A DNA stretch of 46,489 bases from a virus, in the IMG/VR virus record IMGVR_UViG_3300020281_000038, positions 1-46,489 of that record; one strand, 5' to 3'. The notes beneath the pieces are model-generated. The model made no database searches, was not told the origin of the DNA, and saw only the letters and a list, made by a program, of their open reading frames with translations. This document shows positions 31,301-37,365 of this stretch, piece by piece. The position numbers were made by a program, and so were the translations under genes. Position 1 is the first letter of the stretch; each line of letters opens with the position of its first letter.

Positions 31301-34300
31301 TGTCATACCGCTTAGAAGAGCATCTCTAGACTGCTTCAATCTATAACTGGTAATCGCCAATGTATATGAGTTATATGGACTTACGTTTTCTGGATCCTCA
31401 TATCCGTAGCATCCATATATGGGGTGGCCATCGTATGCCCAACCTATAATAGGTGAGTGTGAGGTAGGATTAAGTTCTACAAGTTGATCATCAATATTAT
31501 CTTTTAATATAAACCTAAGTTGCTTAGGGTTATAAAGATAAGCATATTCTCCACCATATAATAAATCATTCTCTCCTCTAAATATTCCTCCACCACCAAT
31601 ATCAGTAGTTTTTCTATTTGTAAATTGATTTGAAGGAAGTCCTAGTTCTTCATAGGTTGCAGCTTCGTTATATGTTAGTTCTGTTAAGTTTGTTTCAAAT
31701 ATTGCACCTGAGCCAGGATATACGATACTAATACTTGTAGCACCTGATGAATAACCTGCACCTTTGTTTGTAACAACAATATTAGTAACAATATTACTAC
31801 TACTGTCTACCTGAGCAAATGCAGTTGCACCAACTCCGTCTCCAGTGATAATAACGTCAGGAGCACCAAAGTATCCACTACCACCAAATGTAACAATGAT
31901 ACTTTCAATCTTTCCGTTCAATATGGATGGATATGCAACAGCACCATTACCAGAAATTAGATTGATAGTTGGTTCGTAAGTATATTCAGATCCTGCATCG
32001 GTAATACTAATAGTATCAATAGGTCCTCTACAAACAGCAGTGGCAGTAGCACCAAATCCACCTCCACCAGTAATTGCAACAGTAGGGATGCTAGTGTATC
32101 CAGATCCACCAGCAGTCACAGAAATACCTGTTACAGCACCATTAGTGATAATAGCGACTGCAGTTGCCTGTGTGCTACTAGTAGCTCCACCACCTACAAT
32201 TGAAACGATAGGTTCTGTTACATATCCACTACCACCATTATCAACGTTAATATTAGTTACTGATCCAGAAACTGTTACTGTTGCAGCTGCTGCTTCTCCT
32301 TCATATTCCCAGTTAATAGTTCCATGCTGCACAATACCGCTTACATGTGTTGGTTCTGTCGTAAGAGAAGCTCTACCAGTATCTGTTGCTCTATATCTAC
32401 GGAAATCGCCACCACCAATGTCAACTTTGACTCTAGTGAAGATTGAGTAGGTTTCACCTTTTTGATAAGTGGGTTCAAACTCAACTATTGGAGCATTGAG
32501 CACATCATAACCAATACCACCGTCAATTTTGGTTATTGTCTTAATACCACCAAATTTTTTGGTAGTTTCTCCCTTATATGAATAAAATGGAACTCCATTT
32601 GCAGCAATACCTATTTGACCAATAGGAGTAGGAGTTTTTGTACTTTTTACAGTTGGTGTAAGAGGAATACGCTTCAAATACCTTTGATTGCCAGGATCTA
32701 GGCCAGGATTATTAAAAGGTCCTATCTTATGAGAAGGAATACCAACAGATGCTACAATAGCGTGGGTATCTGACTTATATGTGTTCTGAACGTCTGTAGT
32801 AAAGTCTTTGATGACTGTATTGATTGATGCATAGTCACTTCTACCAAATGCAAACTCTCTAGCAATGAAAAACTCCTTTTCGGGTTGACCTGGTGCAGGA
32901 ATACCAAATTTAGGAGAACTACTAAACTTAAACTGGAATTGGAAGTTATCTACGATACCTATGACATCATGTTCGTTATTGTAGATGTCTTCGTCCGCAT
33001 TTAGAATTCTTATTCTGTCATTACGATTTAATCTATGTTGTTCTTTAGTAGTAACTGTACAAACAACACTACCATCAGATTCAACGCTTGATAACACCGC
33101 TGTGCTACCTCTGAGTGCCTTTCTGACGTTGTATATGAAACTATCCCATATTGGGTCAATACTATCGAAACCAGGTGCACTAGGGGTGCTTACCTTACTA
33201 TCAGGAGTGTAATACTTACCACCATCTCTCAATATGATGCCTTTAGTTCCACCATACACTTTTAACTGGATTTCAGACCCATCTACGTTGCTTGTACCAT
33301 AAATCTTGAATGCTGCAAAGACTTCTTGACCTGCATCATGTGCTAGGACGGAAGTATTCTCTCTACCACGAGTACAACCTAAAAATTGGTTAACAGTCTT
33401 GTTAGCATAGGTTATAATTTCATCTTCTATTCTAAATCTGCCATTTTCTTCAGGCCAACCCAAAGTAGAGTCAACAGTTACAATATTATCAGTAATAAGA
33501 TTTCCAATATCTGAAGAAAGCACAGTTTTGTATGGAGTAACAAAAGATCCTAGTGCATTATTTGTATCTACGTCAATTTCGTAAATTACAGTGTTCTCAG
33601 TAAAGACTTCTACAACACCTTTGACGTATATACGTGCAGCATCAACATTTGGATCATTTGGGTCGGCTTCTTGGTACAATACTTGCCCAACTAGCTCAGA
33701 AGGGTTACCAGAGACTGCTACAGCACGAATTACCTCTCTAGAAGTGTAATATGCATCGGATGGTTTGAATATTCTGTCTCTTGGATAGCTAACTTCCGAT
33801 TCTACGCCAAAAAGTGTCCTTAAGACGAACTGAAATGACCTTGTTGACCCTTTTGAAGCATAAAAGTCCTTAATTCTCTTAATTACAGTAGATTCAGTAA
33901 CTCCAGTTGCAAAATTCTTCGGATAAGTCGATAAAAACTGTTCTTTGAACTTCCCAAGTACATAAAGTGGGAAAATGTTGTTCAAATTGACAACTTTGTC
34001 GCCAATTTCATGACTTGCAGCTACAGTTTCCTCAAAATTGTACTTTCCGACCTGTCCAATGGTCTTTACAGCGTTAAATCCTCTTGTGCAGTTCTCAAAT
34101 AGAGTAGATTTCTTACTTTGGTAATAAATTATCTCATTTCCAATGCAAATTATACCTTCATTCGGAAAATCACGTGTACTTGCTACAGAAACTGATGTAG
34201 TTGTTGCATCAATAGCACCAATTAGATTAGTTTCCTCTACAAGGCCACCATAATTATCAATATTATAATAATCTCCCCAGTTTTGAATAATATCAAAACA

Positions 34301-34510
34301 ATATCCCTTTAATTCTTGTGACTTATAATACTCCTTTACAAAATCTATAAACGTTGGAAAGTTATCTTGGATAAAACTTGCAAACTGCCCAGAAACATTG
34401 GTCGAAATTTTCGACCTAGATTCAGGACTAACCTCAGACGGTACTGGAGGTACAGTAACCGTTGTGGTGGGGGTAGTCCACGAGCTAACCTTCCATGAAG
34501 AATTTGTCAT
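19316..34510 (-). CDS. 7: Giant gp7-like baseplate wedge protein, 5064 aa
   Basis: Only the N-terminal 300 residues resemble T4 gp7, specifically its C-terminal third: FASFIQDNFPTFIDFVKEYY (about 43-62), VIKRIKDFYASKGSTRSFQF (about 209-228) and LVGQVLY (about 273). The rest is modular. GSGY/YxxP beta modules fill about 740-990 and 1500-2100. A YHYH domain lies near 1015-1110 (PIIGWAYDGHPIYG, NGRYCVTPEYPNGVYAYF). A cupredoxin-shaped segment that has lost its ligands lies near 1560-1645. Helical Cys-containing modules lie near 2560-2880 and 4380-4530, and at least twelve TYPR-type repeats near 3080-4340. Two LIFLNG modules stand near 4590-4700. T4 gp7 has 1032 residues, so this is five times longer. 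It lies between gp6 and gp8, as in T4. A role in the wedge is secure; the added modules probably project outward. Confidence 0.9.
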   Translation of the reverse strand: MTNSSWKVSSWTTPTTTVTVPPVPSEVSPESRSKISTNVSGQFASFIQDNFPTFIDFVKEYYKSQELKGYCFDIIQNWGDYYNIDNYGGLVEETNLIGAIDATTTSVSVASTRDFPNEGIICIGNEIIYYQSKKSTLFENCTRGFNAVKTIGQVGKYNFEETVAASHEIGDKVVNLNNIFPLYVLGKFKEQFLSTYPKNFATGVTESTVIKRIKDFYASKGSTRSFQFVLRTLFGVESEVSYPRDRIFKPSDAYYTSREVIRAVAVSGNPSELVGQVLYQEADPNDPNVDAARIYVKGVVEVFTENTVIYEIDVDTNNALGSFVTPYKTVLSSDIGNLITDNIVTVDSTLGWPEENGRFRIEDEIITYANKTVNQFLGCTRGRENTSVLAHDAGQEVFAAFKIYGTSNVDGSEIQLKVYGGTKGIILRDGGKYYTPDSKVSTPSAPGFDSIDPIWDSFIYNVRKALRGSTAVLSSVESDGSVVCTVTTKEQHRLNRNDRIRILNADEDIYNNEHDVIGIVDNFQFQFKFSSSPKFGIPAPGQPEKEFFIAREFAFGRSDYASINTVIKDFTTDVQNTYKSDTHAIVASVGIPSHKIGPFNNPGLDPGNQRYLKRIPLTPTVKSTKTPTPIGQIGIAANGVPFYSYKGETTKKFGGIKTITKIDGGIGYDVLNAPIVEFEPTYQKGETYSIFTRVKVDIGGGDFRRYRATDTGRASLTTEPTHVSGIVQHGTINWEYEGEAAAATVTVSGSVTNINVDNGGSGYVTEPIVSIVGGGATSSTQATAVAIITNGAVTGISVTAGGSGYTSIPTVAITGGGGFGATATAVCRGPIDTISITDAGSEYTYEPTINLISGNGAVAYPSILNGKIESIIVTFGGSGYFGAPDVIITGDGVGATAFAQVDSSSNIVTNIVVTNKGAGYSSGATSISIVYPGSGAIFETNLTELTYNEAATYEELGLPSNQFTNRKTTDIGGGGIFRGENDLLYGGEYAYLYNPKQLRFILKDNIDDQLVELNPTSHSPIIGWAYDGHPIYGCYGYEDPENVSPYNSYTLAITSYRLKQSRDALLSGMTEPMGTFIEDYEYVEGLGTLDRYNGRYCVTPEYPNGVYAYFCTIKGVAGEPVFPYFIGPNFYGEADQVNWDGNGVQKNFTEDATRYKAPYIGTDNIVAKRKPLDNKVDFYLAMEDTTTLIVMETGEVLTYLEDGIGYFSYYPTIRGGTADSLVVSATNKYSSSNIDQYLVEGGGKNYKVNDRLLFDNSGTGGEGVSGVVSSITGEVVNSLANSVGAQTDLYTTTISTADNHYLVVGDQIVVSIADNAFERTIKTKVIGSKYYFEYFSLTSMKLIAPYANTTAFAGGDIIYVSDRVYKAVETGTSASTAPTHTSGTASDGSMSWRYLRRRTDGNLVQNGWSVNSLGNNYANGTYTDVPIITTNNGASGKGGKATIVVSSNSVSTVTITDTGTAYNIGDTISVDNLNIGNGAGGTGFLLTLTQVEMEAECHCDKAHQLGIGDTVNISGIVPTEWNKTDYTVIRTETLRRFTVKRNFATIAAANIGSSEVYVKEPKLQLITGHSYKFTTEDASNAGKLLAFTFDPSNTDIFTYKNVTEEIIPVSDNEQDSITILIKDLPGIFYYFDLQGNITGSYFTVINDPVTGTNIVTSKTDNTFTYSTALEPESAYTVANGVSFTTNSIYPSGGVASVSIGDPGRNYSSLPSLSGSTRSGSGATAVATISGFLSGTSITNQGSGYNNAVLPAAMVTLPDYVDLSVTNVFGSFVKDEIVISDPLIGNSTARGQVISWDPTTSILRIKPLQNTKTGAGQFGYIMFVDTDTVYSGDSQATISSISGTQAVVTAVVSGGGKLTEMNVTNPGSNYRSAPSIILGDPYYGSITTDSTGVSLTTQSSGNYGAGQTYTDVPAASVAPPGGSGAKFTVVTDGSGNIASLVCTDGGTTYALTQIITIAGDQLGGATPANDATVTVTALSHADRATVATLLNASVDTITITNSGSGYLSAPDVTVSGGNGINAKFNASIQNEGVSAINIEDGGVQYQSVPVVTITQSTGSGASVLLKSSDLGRILKVSGDNITYNYSHDKTLKPSLNTTFNLQLTRTQVIDYLDVIDGGSNFVAVPEIVLTGGQGSQFSLLPKIENEVIQSVSVISAGRGFTSAPTVTAKVTHTWVGLKSNSTLNFPYNTKIPTGTKVILRANNGVFPSPLIAGTTYYAIARTTANGLADNQIRLATSLANANLGTFITFTSDPIGDANGITYFTLETTDLGDNIIAYMRPATFSPGERIYQGSSPTSYTAYGFVKGWDASGRVVSAEIVEGEFKVGEPVFGEETAAFGQIHEFSKADAVFEVSAISDSAKTWERTTGFLDLNEQRVYDSNRFQEFSYDVSSSINISDWQNPLKFAAHPAGFKVVGTQVLTQTVSKTYRQLPVINDASTDTYAWFQSPTNTGNDTFNGTTFITPKPSARATGKLSTINNFALGKPDYTAVVPTEVQIFGRQLLDIQKILSCVSYKIDDITDNTINFDGSSTSVVDTTTNRITLTGHPYVDNQRVTYNAGGDRFQDARNLIINNIDYIVEETIGALNASYPTLTYNSATCARDTRLVVAAWTNDLRYDGNFFSVTAAEYYVGGVVLLSNAHGDARQLLLDNKNFIANEVVEQMLADPTVGVPGGYAGVPGGNQNCIDDIVDVIEAVAYNLAYGGNSEVYDAANYYVNTVHLDGEETQSIWAFNKAKEFARKVIVNEAIAIQGSHGLTQTIDTTITLNLATCAPIQSAQDVLFDIVTTAISSDSLSTVTRSNPANHIRHIGGEETETIFAYNKARDLCLLAVTNDLPIGTYTTKVPTTDLSITNDPGGCADVKSAITTFAKIITDAIDNPSTLPEKSIGNYPNTRTGTAIGGLTSGNNYFIKYVDANTIELRESSGGAAINFSSIGTGVGHGFRLYQDGVNTQFKIRTGGIDIGTKIGKTAESKQMFVIVNGIAQNPANYTFANNIITFKHPLLVGSSVLVMYYDRASYTSSFQLDTIGDEIKTFDTANGLTPGSQYTNGVYNNIILKNRLGSGSGATANITVTNNSVSNVVLNQAGNGYTPNDFLGLSEIGSQLTNNYVPSTATYNPSTGDLELTIGSHTLTTNDKIRIANNSLTFSCSYGGGGTASYPRATDPIGNLFDVPIDAVSATTITVNALQGTSPTNTDAHTWQGLSTYQFQPTKVKYYPATGDMTLTVASHGMIKGDRVLIDTDSLTFTCSKDNNSTNHTYPRASDPAGGSWLTIDKVTTNSFTVNVGKNERFSFTPTNSTYTASTGVLTLTLGNHNLLGAVSHTATGAVYTPADGKVVITVNGHGMSNGDLVLIEDDSLSFDCTHGSGTKTYPRSTDPISGKFIEIFDVTNNTFTIQCLETIPSTNTTTHTFVSAVANGIKQAQDVITIKENGLVFTCEMDARATKHSYPRSTDPANGAPLGIYSVTSDTVTTFVGKSPLVTKTPTNAIYDPSNGEMELVIGSHDFYAGQTIKLADGAVSFTCNRDNYRTVHSYPRTTFTGHELTTVSYNPNNGVMTVTAPSHGFSNNDWVKFKPESLGMTCSEDAYTSTKLYPRTTDFAYDRWLKVSNVTTNTFDVTVLDVIPSTNIANHTFVSAPKITPSTAAYNATTGIMSITDQKYTVNTGTTYDPQSGLLVMNIGAHNLTTSNKIRIVPDSLTFTCILDGNTVQKTYPRASGTGVNAGVADYAYQRNLPISAVTANTITVNVNNNGQPISDLSAHTFISSTTDCIEVCHGLNNGDFVKIKDNSLAFNCTQGVGTKTYPRPAVRTLTASAPASKSVTSATYDPATGLVVLTTPSANTWASAPTQHQVTNAVYVPSTGIMTLTIANHGFTELELIKIDDDALTFRCDEDSQASDHTYPRSTDPISGKWIEIFNVTNDTFDIQVLDIIPSTNVTNHVFQSATATGLSHATSSVRFYPNALNFTCAMDGNTATKTYPRAKDPYYGRKAAVTAVNSTTATVYVGKSPIVNHTATDGTYDPGTGALILEIGAHNLTVGTTVKLANNGFTFQCATDSYGTDHTYPRATAGDGNPDPAYDTAVTILAVTDTTITLNVGISQDLSTHRWKPGFVATNAIQSGGGYAHTWTGGGESFALNASDSTLGNSTGTQYYPETGILHITTTVAHGMRENDYVKIADNSITFVCEQDNYNTTHSYPRSTDYASGKWLKIFNVTEWEFDVKILDSVPSTNVSKHVFSSAVPDGITHKDPASGNFIEVSNVTHNTFDVQVLTKTPSTNTTVHTFVNADTDAIYVAPFFKKKDPFYDTALEIISTSPDSITVDVLTTEQSTSVYKHKFQSALSNSVITGGNYTHKFNSADAGCVKTGDRHTFVSAGSNSVTRAIVSHGYHKYDKGADAASLIRKNLNFIATTAYGRMQANNPLFSTVYQTKCLRDTRLLTDAVADNVEFGGNDATYDAAKFYVGSNHLTGEEDESVQVFNHARDICNQIMRNITVTTNAGTKGKQIKDLTITNDSGNNVYDTNDCTDIASTITTLWAIVTTAVGTTAGGSGNLNSVTRTVSTSPDFQIKVGSVTFDGVDTAFTTQSGGSTQILPASDNFLIFLNGTFQIKGTTDAYTYTGSTITFTEPPLPGMDFYGYYFGKLVLLDDLSPYFDSSRTTFVMRNENEPFSLESDNEAVNPSNNLLIFLNGIFQEPGVAYTLRGSVIEFSEPPRAQSQCVMFIFTGGPNDILVANTFNSIDANDKMQIVSEGSDRRIATVSSSSSVDTYEYTGLRPTVAEFEAVVTGGAVTQVNITNVGSNYENPPVLIFTGGGGVGATAQTTIEEGSGKVLSVINLKGGSGYTSTPTVIAAHPIHLERFERNRIVSDSNLLGVTYLTSSINATDTTLNLRNVWYNVSQKYGFADEGEVLIPYYNPNTDSSGNVIGWRNERILFGAKDTVNNTLTVATGGRGFMGTTAYAHNVITGTYTVSQSSRIVTVTTSSDHNMQTGENRIFLDFSSGTNINQSDAVNFITYIPPDGVYDITRTGNTSFTIEIPNELRRVNPANGGLLDVGYPGTITGNVSLLPEVRLRSL
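21480..25260 (-). repeat. TYPR protein repeat array inside gp7
   Basis: About 3.8 kb encodes at least twelve imperfect copies of a 70-105-residue unit. Its landmarks are YDPxTGxMxLTIxxHG, then DSLTFTC, then a charged loop ending in (H/K)TYPR(S/A)TDP, then IxxVTxxTFxVxVL and finally HTFxSA. Copies differ in length; some halves are missing or fused, which points to unequal exchange. The array shows in the DNA as recurring blocks on the plus strand of the type cgtggatatg near 21940, 22335, 22820, 23110, 23385, 23740, 23920, 24180, 24410, 24745 and 25040. Confidence 0.85.
25870..26840 (-). repeat. Duplicated helical Cys module inside gp7
   Basis: The encoded segment has two adjacent copies of a helical module with ARxLIxxNxxFI, a Cys followed by acidic and basic residues, NLxYGGNxxVYDAAxYYV and GEExxSxxAFNxAR. 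A further half copy follows (IRHIGGEETETIFAYNKAR). A separate copy lies at about 20920-21360. This is the only clearly helical part in the otherwise beta-rich second half of the protein. Confidence 0.75.
31170..31465 (-). other. YHYH domain region of gp7
   Basis: Codes for about 98 residues that match the YHYH family, named for its conserved Tyr-His-Tyr-His pattern. The markers are SHSPIIGWAYDGHPIYG at one end and LDRYNGRYCVTPEYPNGVYA, then YF, at the other, with paired tyrosines and the DGHPIYG turn intact. The domain is known from bacterial secreted proteins and from structural proteins of marine T4-like phages. Its role on a baseplate is not established. Confidence 0.75.
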
Positions 34511-34517
34511 CTGTTAT

Positions 34518-36371
34518 TTACTTATAACTGGACTCTGGTACGACTCCTGTACCAGATAAGTTTGAACCACTACTGATAGTGTCTTCTAATACACTAATCA
34601 CCGTATTATCTATACCTATCGTCAAATAGGTTTCTCGCAAAGAAATCAAATCGTTTGATTCTGGAGTTGCAGAGATCTGTAACTGATTATTTGCAATAGA
34701 AGTTTCTTGAATAGTTAAATCATTCACCACAATTTCACCCATTGTATAATCTACAGTTCCCCATAGACCATCTATGTACTCAAAACTTCCATCACCCTTC
34801 ACATAATACTTTCTCAACAGTCCATTACCATCATCATTGAGATAGTAAGTGTTAAAATCATCTCCAACAATCTTAAATCCGCTTGTATAAACACAAGAGC
34901 TTGTGGCCGTTCCTTGCTTTATGCGGTTACCATAGCATATCTTATAGTTCACACGTGCACCAAGTGACACGGTAACGTTCTTTCTCATCTTGAGACGAGT
35001 GATATTTGAAGTAATTGAGTTCTCTGAACCATCAATTATACTCTGAAGCTTTGAAAATTTGAACTTTCCACCAAATTTATTGAATTCTGAGCTAGCATTT
35101 AACGCTGTTAGTGCTGCAAGAACTGCATTTTTAACTTCAGGCGGTTGATTACGAGTAACATTAGGGTTAAAATACACAAAACTCGTCAAATCTATGTAAA
35201 GAATTGACGGATCAATGATAGAAGGTTGAACTGCAGCTACAGAATACTCTCTAAGTTTCTTCAAAATCACATTTTTTTCAGAAAGAGATAATTTATCCGC
35301 ATTTTTTGGTTTGATTGCCAAGAAAACTTTGCCATATTCGGGTGGATCCGCTTCTTCTCCACCGTAACATGCAATAGATGCGACGTTTGGGTAGATTTGG
35401 GGTACGATTGCTTCGTAATCCCGTGTAGAAACTGCTCTTCCGAACGCAGAATAGAATTTTGGAGCTCCAAATTTGATAGATTCCGTACTTTCTGCGGCTG
35501 CACCTCCATCTGGGAACGATGTTATGGTAACTGTAATACCAGAAGTGATAGAATTACCTGCATTGTCTCTAAAATTACCAATATTTTCAAAAACTTTTAG
35601 GCCATTTGCTCCAATTCCAGAAGAAGTTGTATATTGAACTGAAACAACGTCTCCATTTGCCAAATCTTTACCTACAATTCCATCTCCAAATAGAATTTCT
35701 GGAATTTCATACTCAGATTCTTCTAGGAAAAATACTTTTGATGTAGAATCTATCTTTGTAATATCTGTTGCTTGTAGATAACGTTCTGTAACAGTTCCAG
35801 AAGTGACCTCAACACGCATTGAAGAAGTATCTGCATTATTGTTTGTTAATATAAAACGCTGTCTTTGGTTAACATCTCTTACAAAAGTATCTGTCATGTA
35901 GAGACCTTCAAACAAAGTCAATCCAGTAAATGTTGCAATACCACTTGTACTATCTACAGATACAGTAGTATCAATAGGAAGTGAGAATACAAAGTTGTTA
36001 TTATCTAATCCTGTGAAGTTTAATACTAGCCCTCTTGCTAAAGTAACAGTTGCAGGGTATGGAAATATGGTTTGAACTGAAATATCTACTGTAGTTTGTG
36101 CAGAACGAGCTGATTTTGGTGTGTAACCAATCATTCTTGCAAGTTTTACTACGTTTTCTCGTAAAACTGCCGTCTCTAGGAACCCTTCATTGACTGTTAG
36201 GTTGGCATTTACTGCAGAATAGTATGTATTATAAGCTAAAACGTCCAAAAGTACCGTCAAAGACGATCCTTCAAAGTCATAATCCGTAAATTGTGACTGA
36301 GATCTTAAATAATCCTTTATTTGTGCCTTGATTTCGTTAAATTCAAGTGCATTTACCTGATTAAAAGCCAT
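34518..36371 (-). CDS. 6: Baseplate wedge protein gp6
   Basis: Homologue of T4 gp6, whose dimers form the continuous ring that ties the baseplate wedges together. At 617 residues it is close to the 660 of T4. Landmarks are EFNEIKAQIKDYLRSQSQF, DYDFEGSSLTVLLDVLAYNT (T4 LDYDFEGSRLNVLCDLLAYNT), NLTVNEGFLETAVLRENVVK, SARSAQTTVDI, VSVQYTTSSGIGANG, the GRAVSTRDYEAIVPQIYPNV segment (T4 ATDYDTFVSERFG) and FLAIKPKNADKLSLSE. The C-terminal third also holds an ILYIDLTSFVYFNP strand region like its T4 counterpart. The ATG overlaps the gp25 stop by one base and gp7 begins 8 bases downstream. Transcription probably starts at the late promoter before gp25. Confidence 0.95.
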   Translation of the reverse strand: MAFNQVNALEFNEIKAQIKDYLRSQSQFTDYDFEGSSLTVLLDVLAYNTYYSAVNANLTVNEGFLETAVLRENVVKLARMIGYTPKSARSAQTTVDISVQTIFPYPATVTLARGLVLNFTGLDNNNFVFSLPIDTTVSVDSTSGIATFTGLTLFEGLYMTDTFVRDVNQRQRFILTNNNADTSSMRVEVTSGTVTERYLQATDITKIDSTSKVFFLEESEYEIPEILFGDGIVGKDLANGDVVSVQYTTSSGIGANGLKVFENIGNFRDNAGNSITSGITVTITSFPDGGAAAESTESIKFGAPKFYSAFGRAVSTRDYEAIVPQIYPNVASIACYGGEEADPPEYGKVFLAIKPKNADKLSLSEKNVILKKLREYSVAAVQPSIIDPSILYIDLTSFVYFNPNVTRNQPPEVKNAVLAALTALNASSEFNKFGGKFKFSKLQSIIDGSENSITSNITRLKMRKNVTVSLGARVNYKICYGNRIKQGTATSSCVYTSGFKIVGDDFNTYYLNDDGNGLLRKYYVKGDGSFEYIDGLWGTVDYTMGEIVVNDLTIQETSIANNQLQISATPESNDLISLRETYLTIGIDNTVISVLEDTISSGSNLSGTGVVPESSYK

Positions 36372-36760
36372 TATGGTTTAAATGCTATGTCGATATTATC
36401 AAATTTAGGAGGTATACCTAATATCACGTATGCTATACTCACGTCTAATTGATTTCTATCTTCAGTAAATTTAGTTTTTACTTCGTATACACCTACTCTA
36501 GGCTCATAAACATCAATTACATCCTTCACTCTACTCTTGAGTTCTGTTGCTAGTTCGGGAATATAGTTCTCGAATAACATTCCAATAATATTTCCACCGA
36601 ATGCTGGATCAAAAGGTTTCTCGTAGAAGTTATACAATATAATATTTTTAACTGAAGCTTTTATGGCTGCTTCATTCTGCAGTGTCAAAATGTCATTTGT
36701 CACTGCGTTCTTTTCAAATGTCAATGAGAAGTCACGAAACGACTTCGAGACAATAGCCAT
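36371..36760 (-). CDS. 25: Baseplate wedge protein gp25
   Basis: Member of the gp25/gpW family of lysozyme-shaped sheath-initiator proteins, which join the wedge to the tail sheath. Family features visible in its 129 residues are FRDFSLTFEKNAVTNDILTL at the start, the NEAAIKASVKNIILYNFYEK helix, PFDPAFGGNIIGMLFENYIP with the conserved FG and NY, and the VYEPRVGVYEVKTKF strand followed by DVSIAYVI. Length and order agree with T4 gp25 (132 residues). A perfect late promoter stands 25 bases before the ATG. Its stop overlaps the start of gp6, and the pair is expected to be co-translated. Confidence 0.95.
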   Translation of the reverse strand: MAIVSKSFRDFSLTFEKNAVTNDILTLQNEAAIKASVKNIILYNFYEKPFDPAFGGNIIGMLFENYIPELATELKSRVKDVIDVYEPRVGVYEVKTKFTEDRNQLDVSIAYVILGIPPKFDNIDIAFKP

Positions 36761-36784
36761 TAGCTAAAAATATAACCTAGATTA

Positions 36785-36792
36785 TATTTATA
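36785..36792 (-). promoter_or_regulatory. T4-type late promoter before gp25
   Basis: The minus strand reads TATAAATA, then TAATC, 25 bases before the gp25 ATG. It overlaps the stop codon of the small reading frame that ends at 36788. It probably drives gp25, gp6 and gp7. Confidence 0.8.
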
Positions 36793-36892
36793 CTTCTTTT
36801 TGTGACTTTTTTCTACGAGACGCATCACAGCGTGGATCTGTAATAAGATATCTACAATATTCATTGCCATGGTCGTAGAAATGATCACTCAT
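36788..36892 (-). CDS. Possible small protein, 34 aa
   Basis: A short frame starting MSDHFYDHGNEYCRYLITDP and ending in a basic tail (RRKKSQKEV). The same frame stays open upstream to a TTG at 37039 (83 codons), but that extension overlaps the 46-aa basic protein out of frame and reads as low-quality sequence, so the ATG at 36892 is preferred. No ribosome site is seen. The mix of aromatic, acidic and Cys residues looks protein-like, and the frame fills the gap before gp25. The product is unknown. Confidence 0.4.
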   Translation of the reverse strand: MSDHFYDHGNEYCRYLITDPRCDASRRKKSQKEV

Positions 36893-36932
36893 ATCTACGG
36901 GTATATTAGCATTTCTTTTGCCATCTACAATT

Positions 36933-37073
36933 CTATTTGCCTTGGCCACGATACCTCTTTCTTGCTTTGTTACGTGATGTAGCAGAGTACTTTGAATGTT
37001 GTCCTTTACCCTGTCTTGTTTTCTTTGGAGTAGACTCAATTGTAGGTTGACCCATTGAATATCTAGTTGCCAT
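36933..37073 (-). CDS. Small basic protein, 46 aa
   Basis: A 46-codon gene starting MATRYSMGQPTIESTPKKTR and ending KRYRGQGK. It is about one third Lys/Arg, with a SMGQPTI opening and a RYRGQG end. I recall very similar short basic proteins near the baseplate genes of other marine T4-like phages, which supports its reality, though I cannot check. The ATG is 3 bases after the stop of the PAAR gene (TAA ATT ATG), so translation is probably coupled. It may bind nucleic acid or an acidic virion surface; the function is unknown. Confidence 0.7.
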   Translation of the reverse strand: MATRYSMGQPTIESTPKKTRQGKGQHSKYSATSRNKARKRYRGQGK

Positions 37074-37076
37074 AAT

Positions 37077-37364
37077 TTAACCTGCGAATACGTTTGATGA
37101 ACCAGCTGCTACTGATGTGCAGCCACCAAGTCCATCTCCTACTCTACCACAACCTTTGCCATTTACAAAGACCGTAGAACTACCACTTGATATGGAAGCA
37201 GAGTGTGGTGGACATGGATTACCTGGTTTTAAGTGTGTGGTGTTCTTATCTCCTTGACGGGAGACAGGTCTACCATTAACGAAGACGTTACCACTACCCT
37301 GTGCTCTGGACATTCCAGAACAATGGGGTGTATCTGCGTCTCCGACTCGTGTAACTGCTGGCAT
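37077..37364 (-). CDS. 5.4: PAAR-type spike-tip protein (gp5.4-like)
   Basis: A 95-residue PAAR-repeat protein. These form a pointed cone, usually holding a metal ion, on the tip of the central spike of T4-like phages and type VI secretion systems. It has the typical pattern of MPAVTRVGDADTPHCSG, NVFVNGRPVSRQGDKN, GNPCPPHS and STVFVNGKGCGRVGDGL, ending with NVFAG. Histidines and cysteines are spaced for metal binding at the tip. The ATG at 37364 is one base after the upstream stop. An alternative ATG at 37412 would add 16 residues and overlap the upstream gene, but family members normally begin at the MPAVTRVGD segment. Confidence 0.9.
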   Translation of the reverse strand: MPAVTRVGDADTPHCSGMSRAQGSGNVFVNGRPVSRQGDKNTTHLKPGNPCPPHSASISSGSSTVFVNGKGCGRVGDGLGGCTSVAAGSSNVFAG

Positions 37365-37365
37365 T

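Noticed and set aside
34513-34520. GTAAATAA just before the gp7 start, similar to the late box
   Set aside because: It lies only two bases before the ATG, so a transcript from it would lack the start codon. gp7 is probably read from the promoter before gp25.
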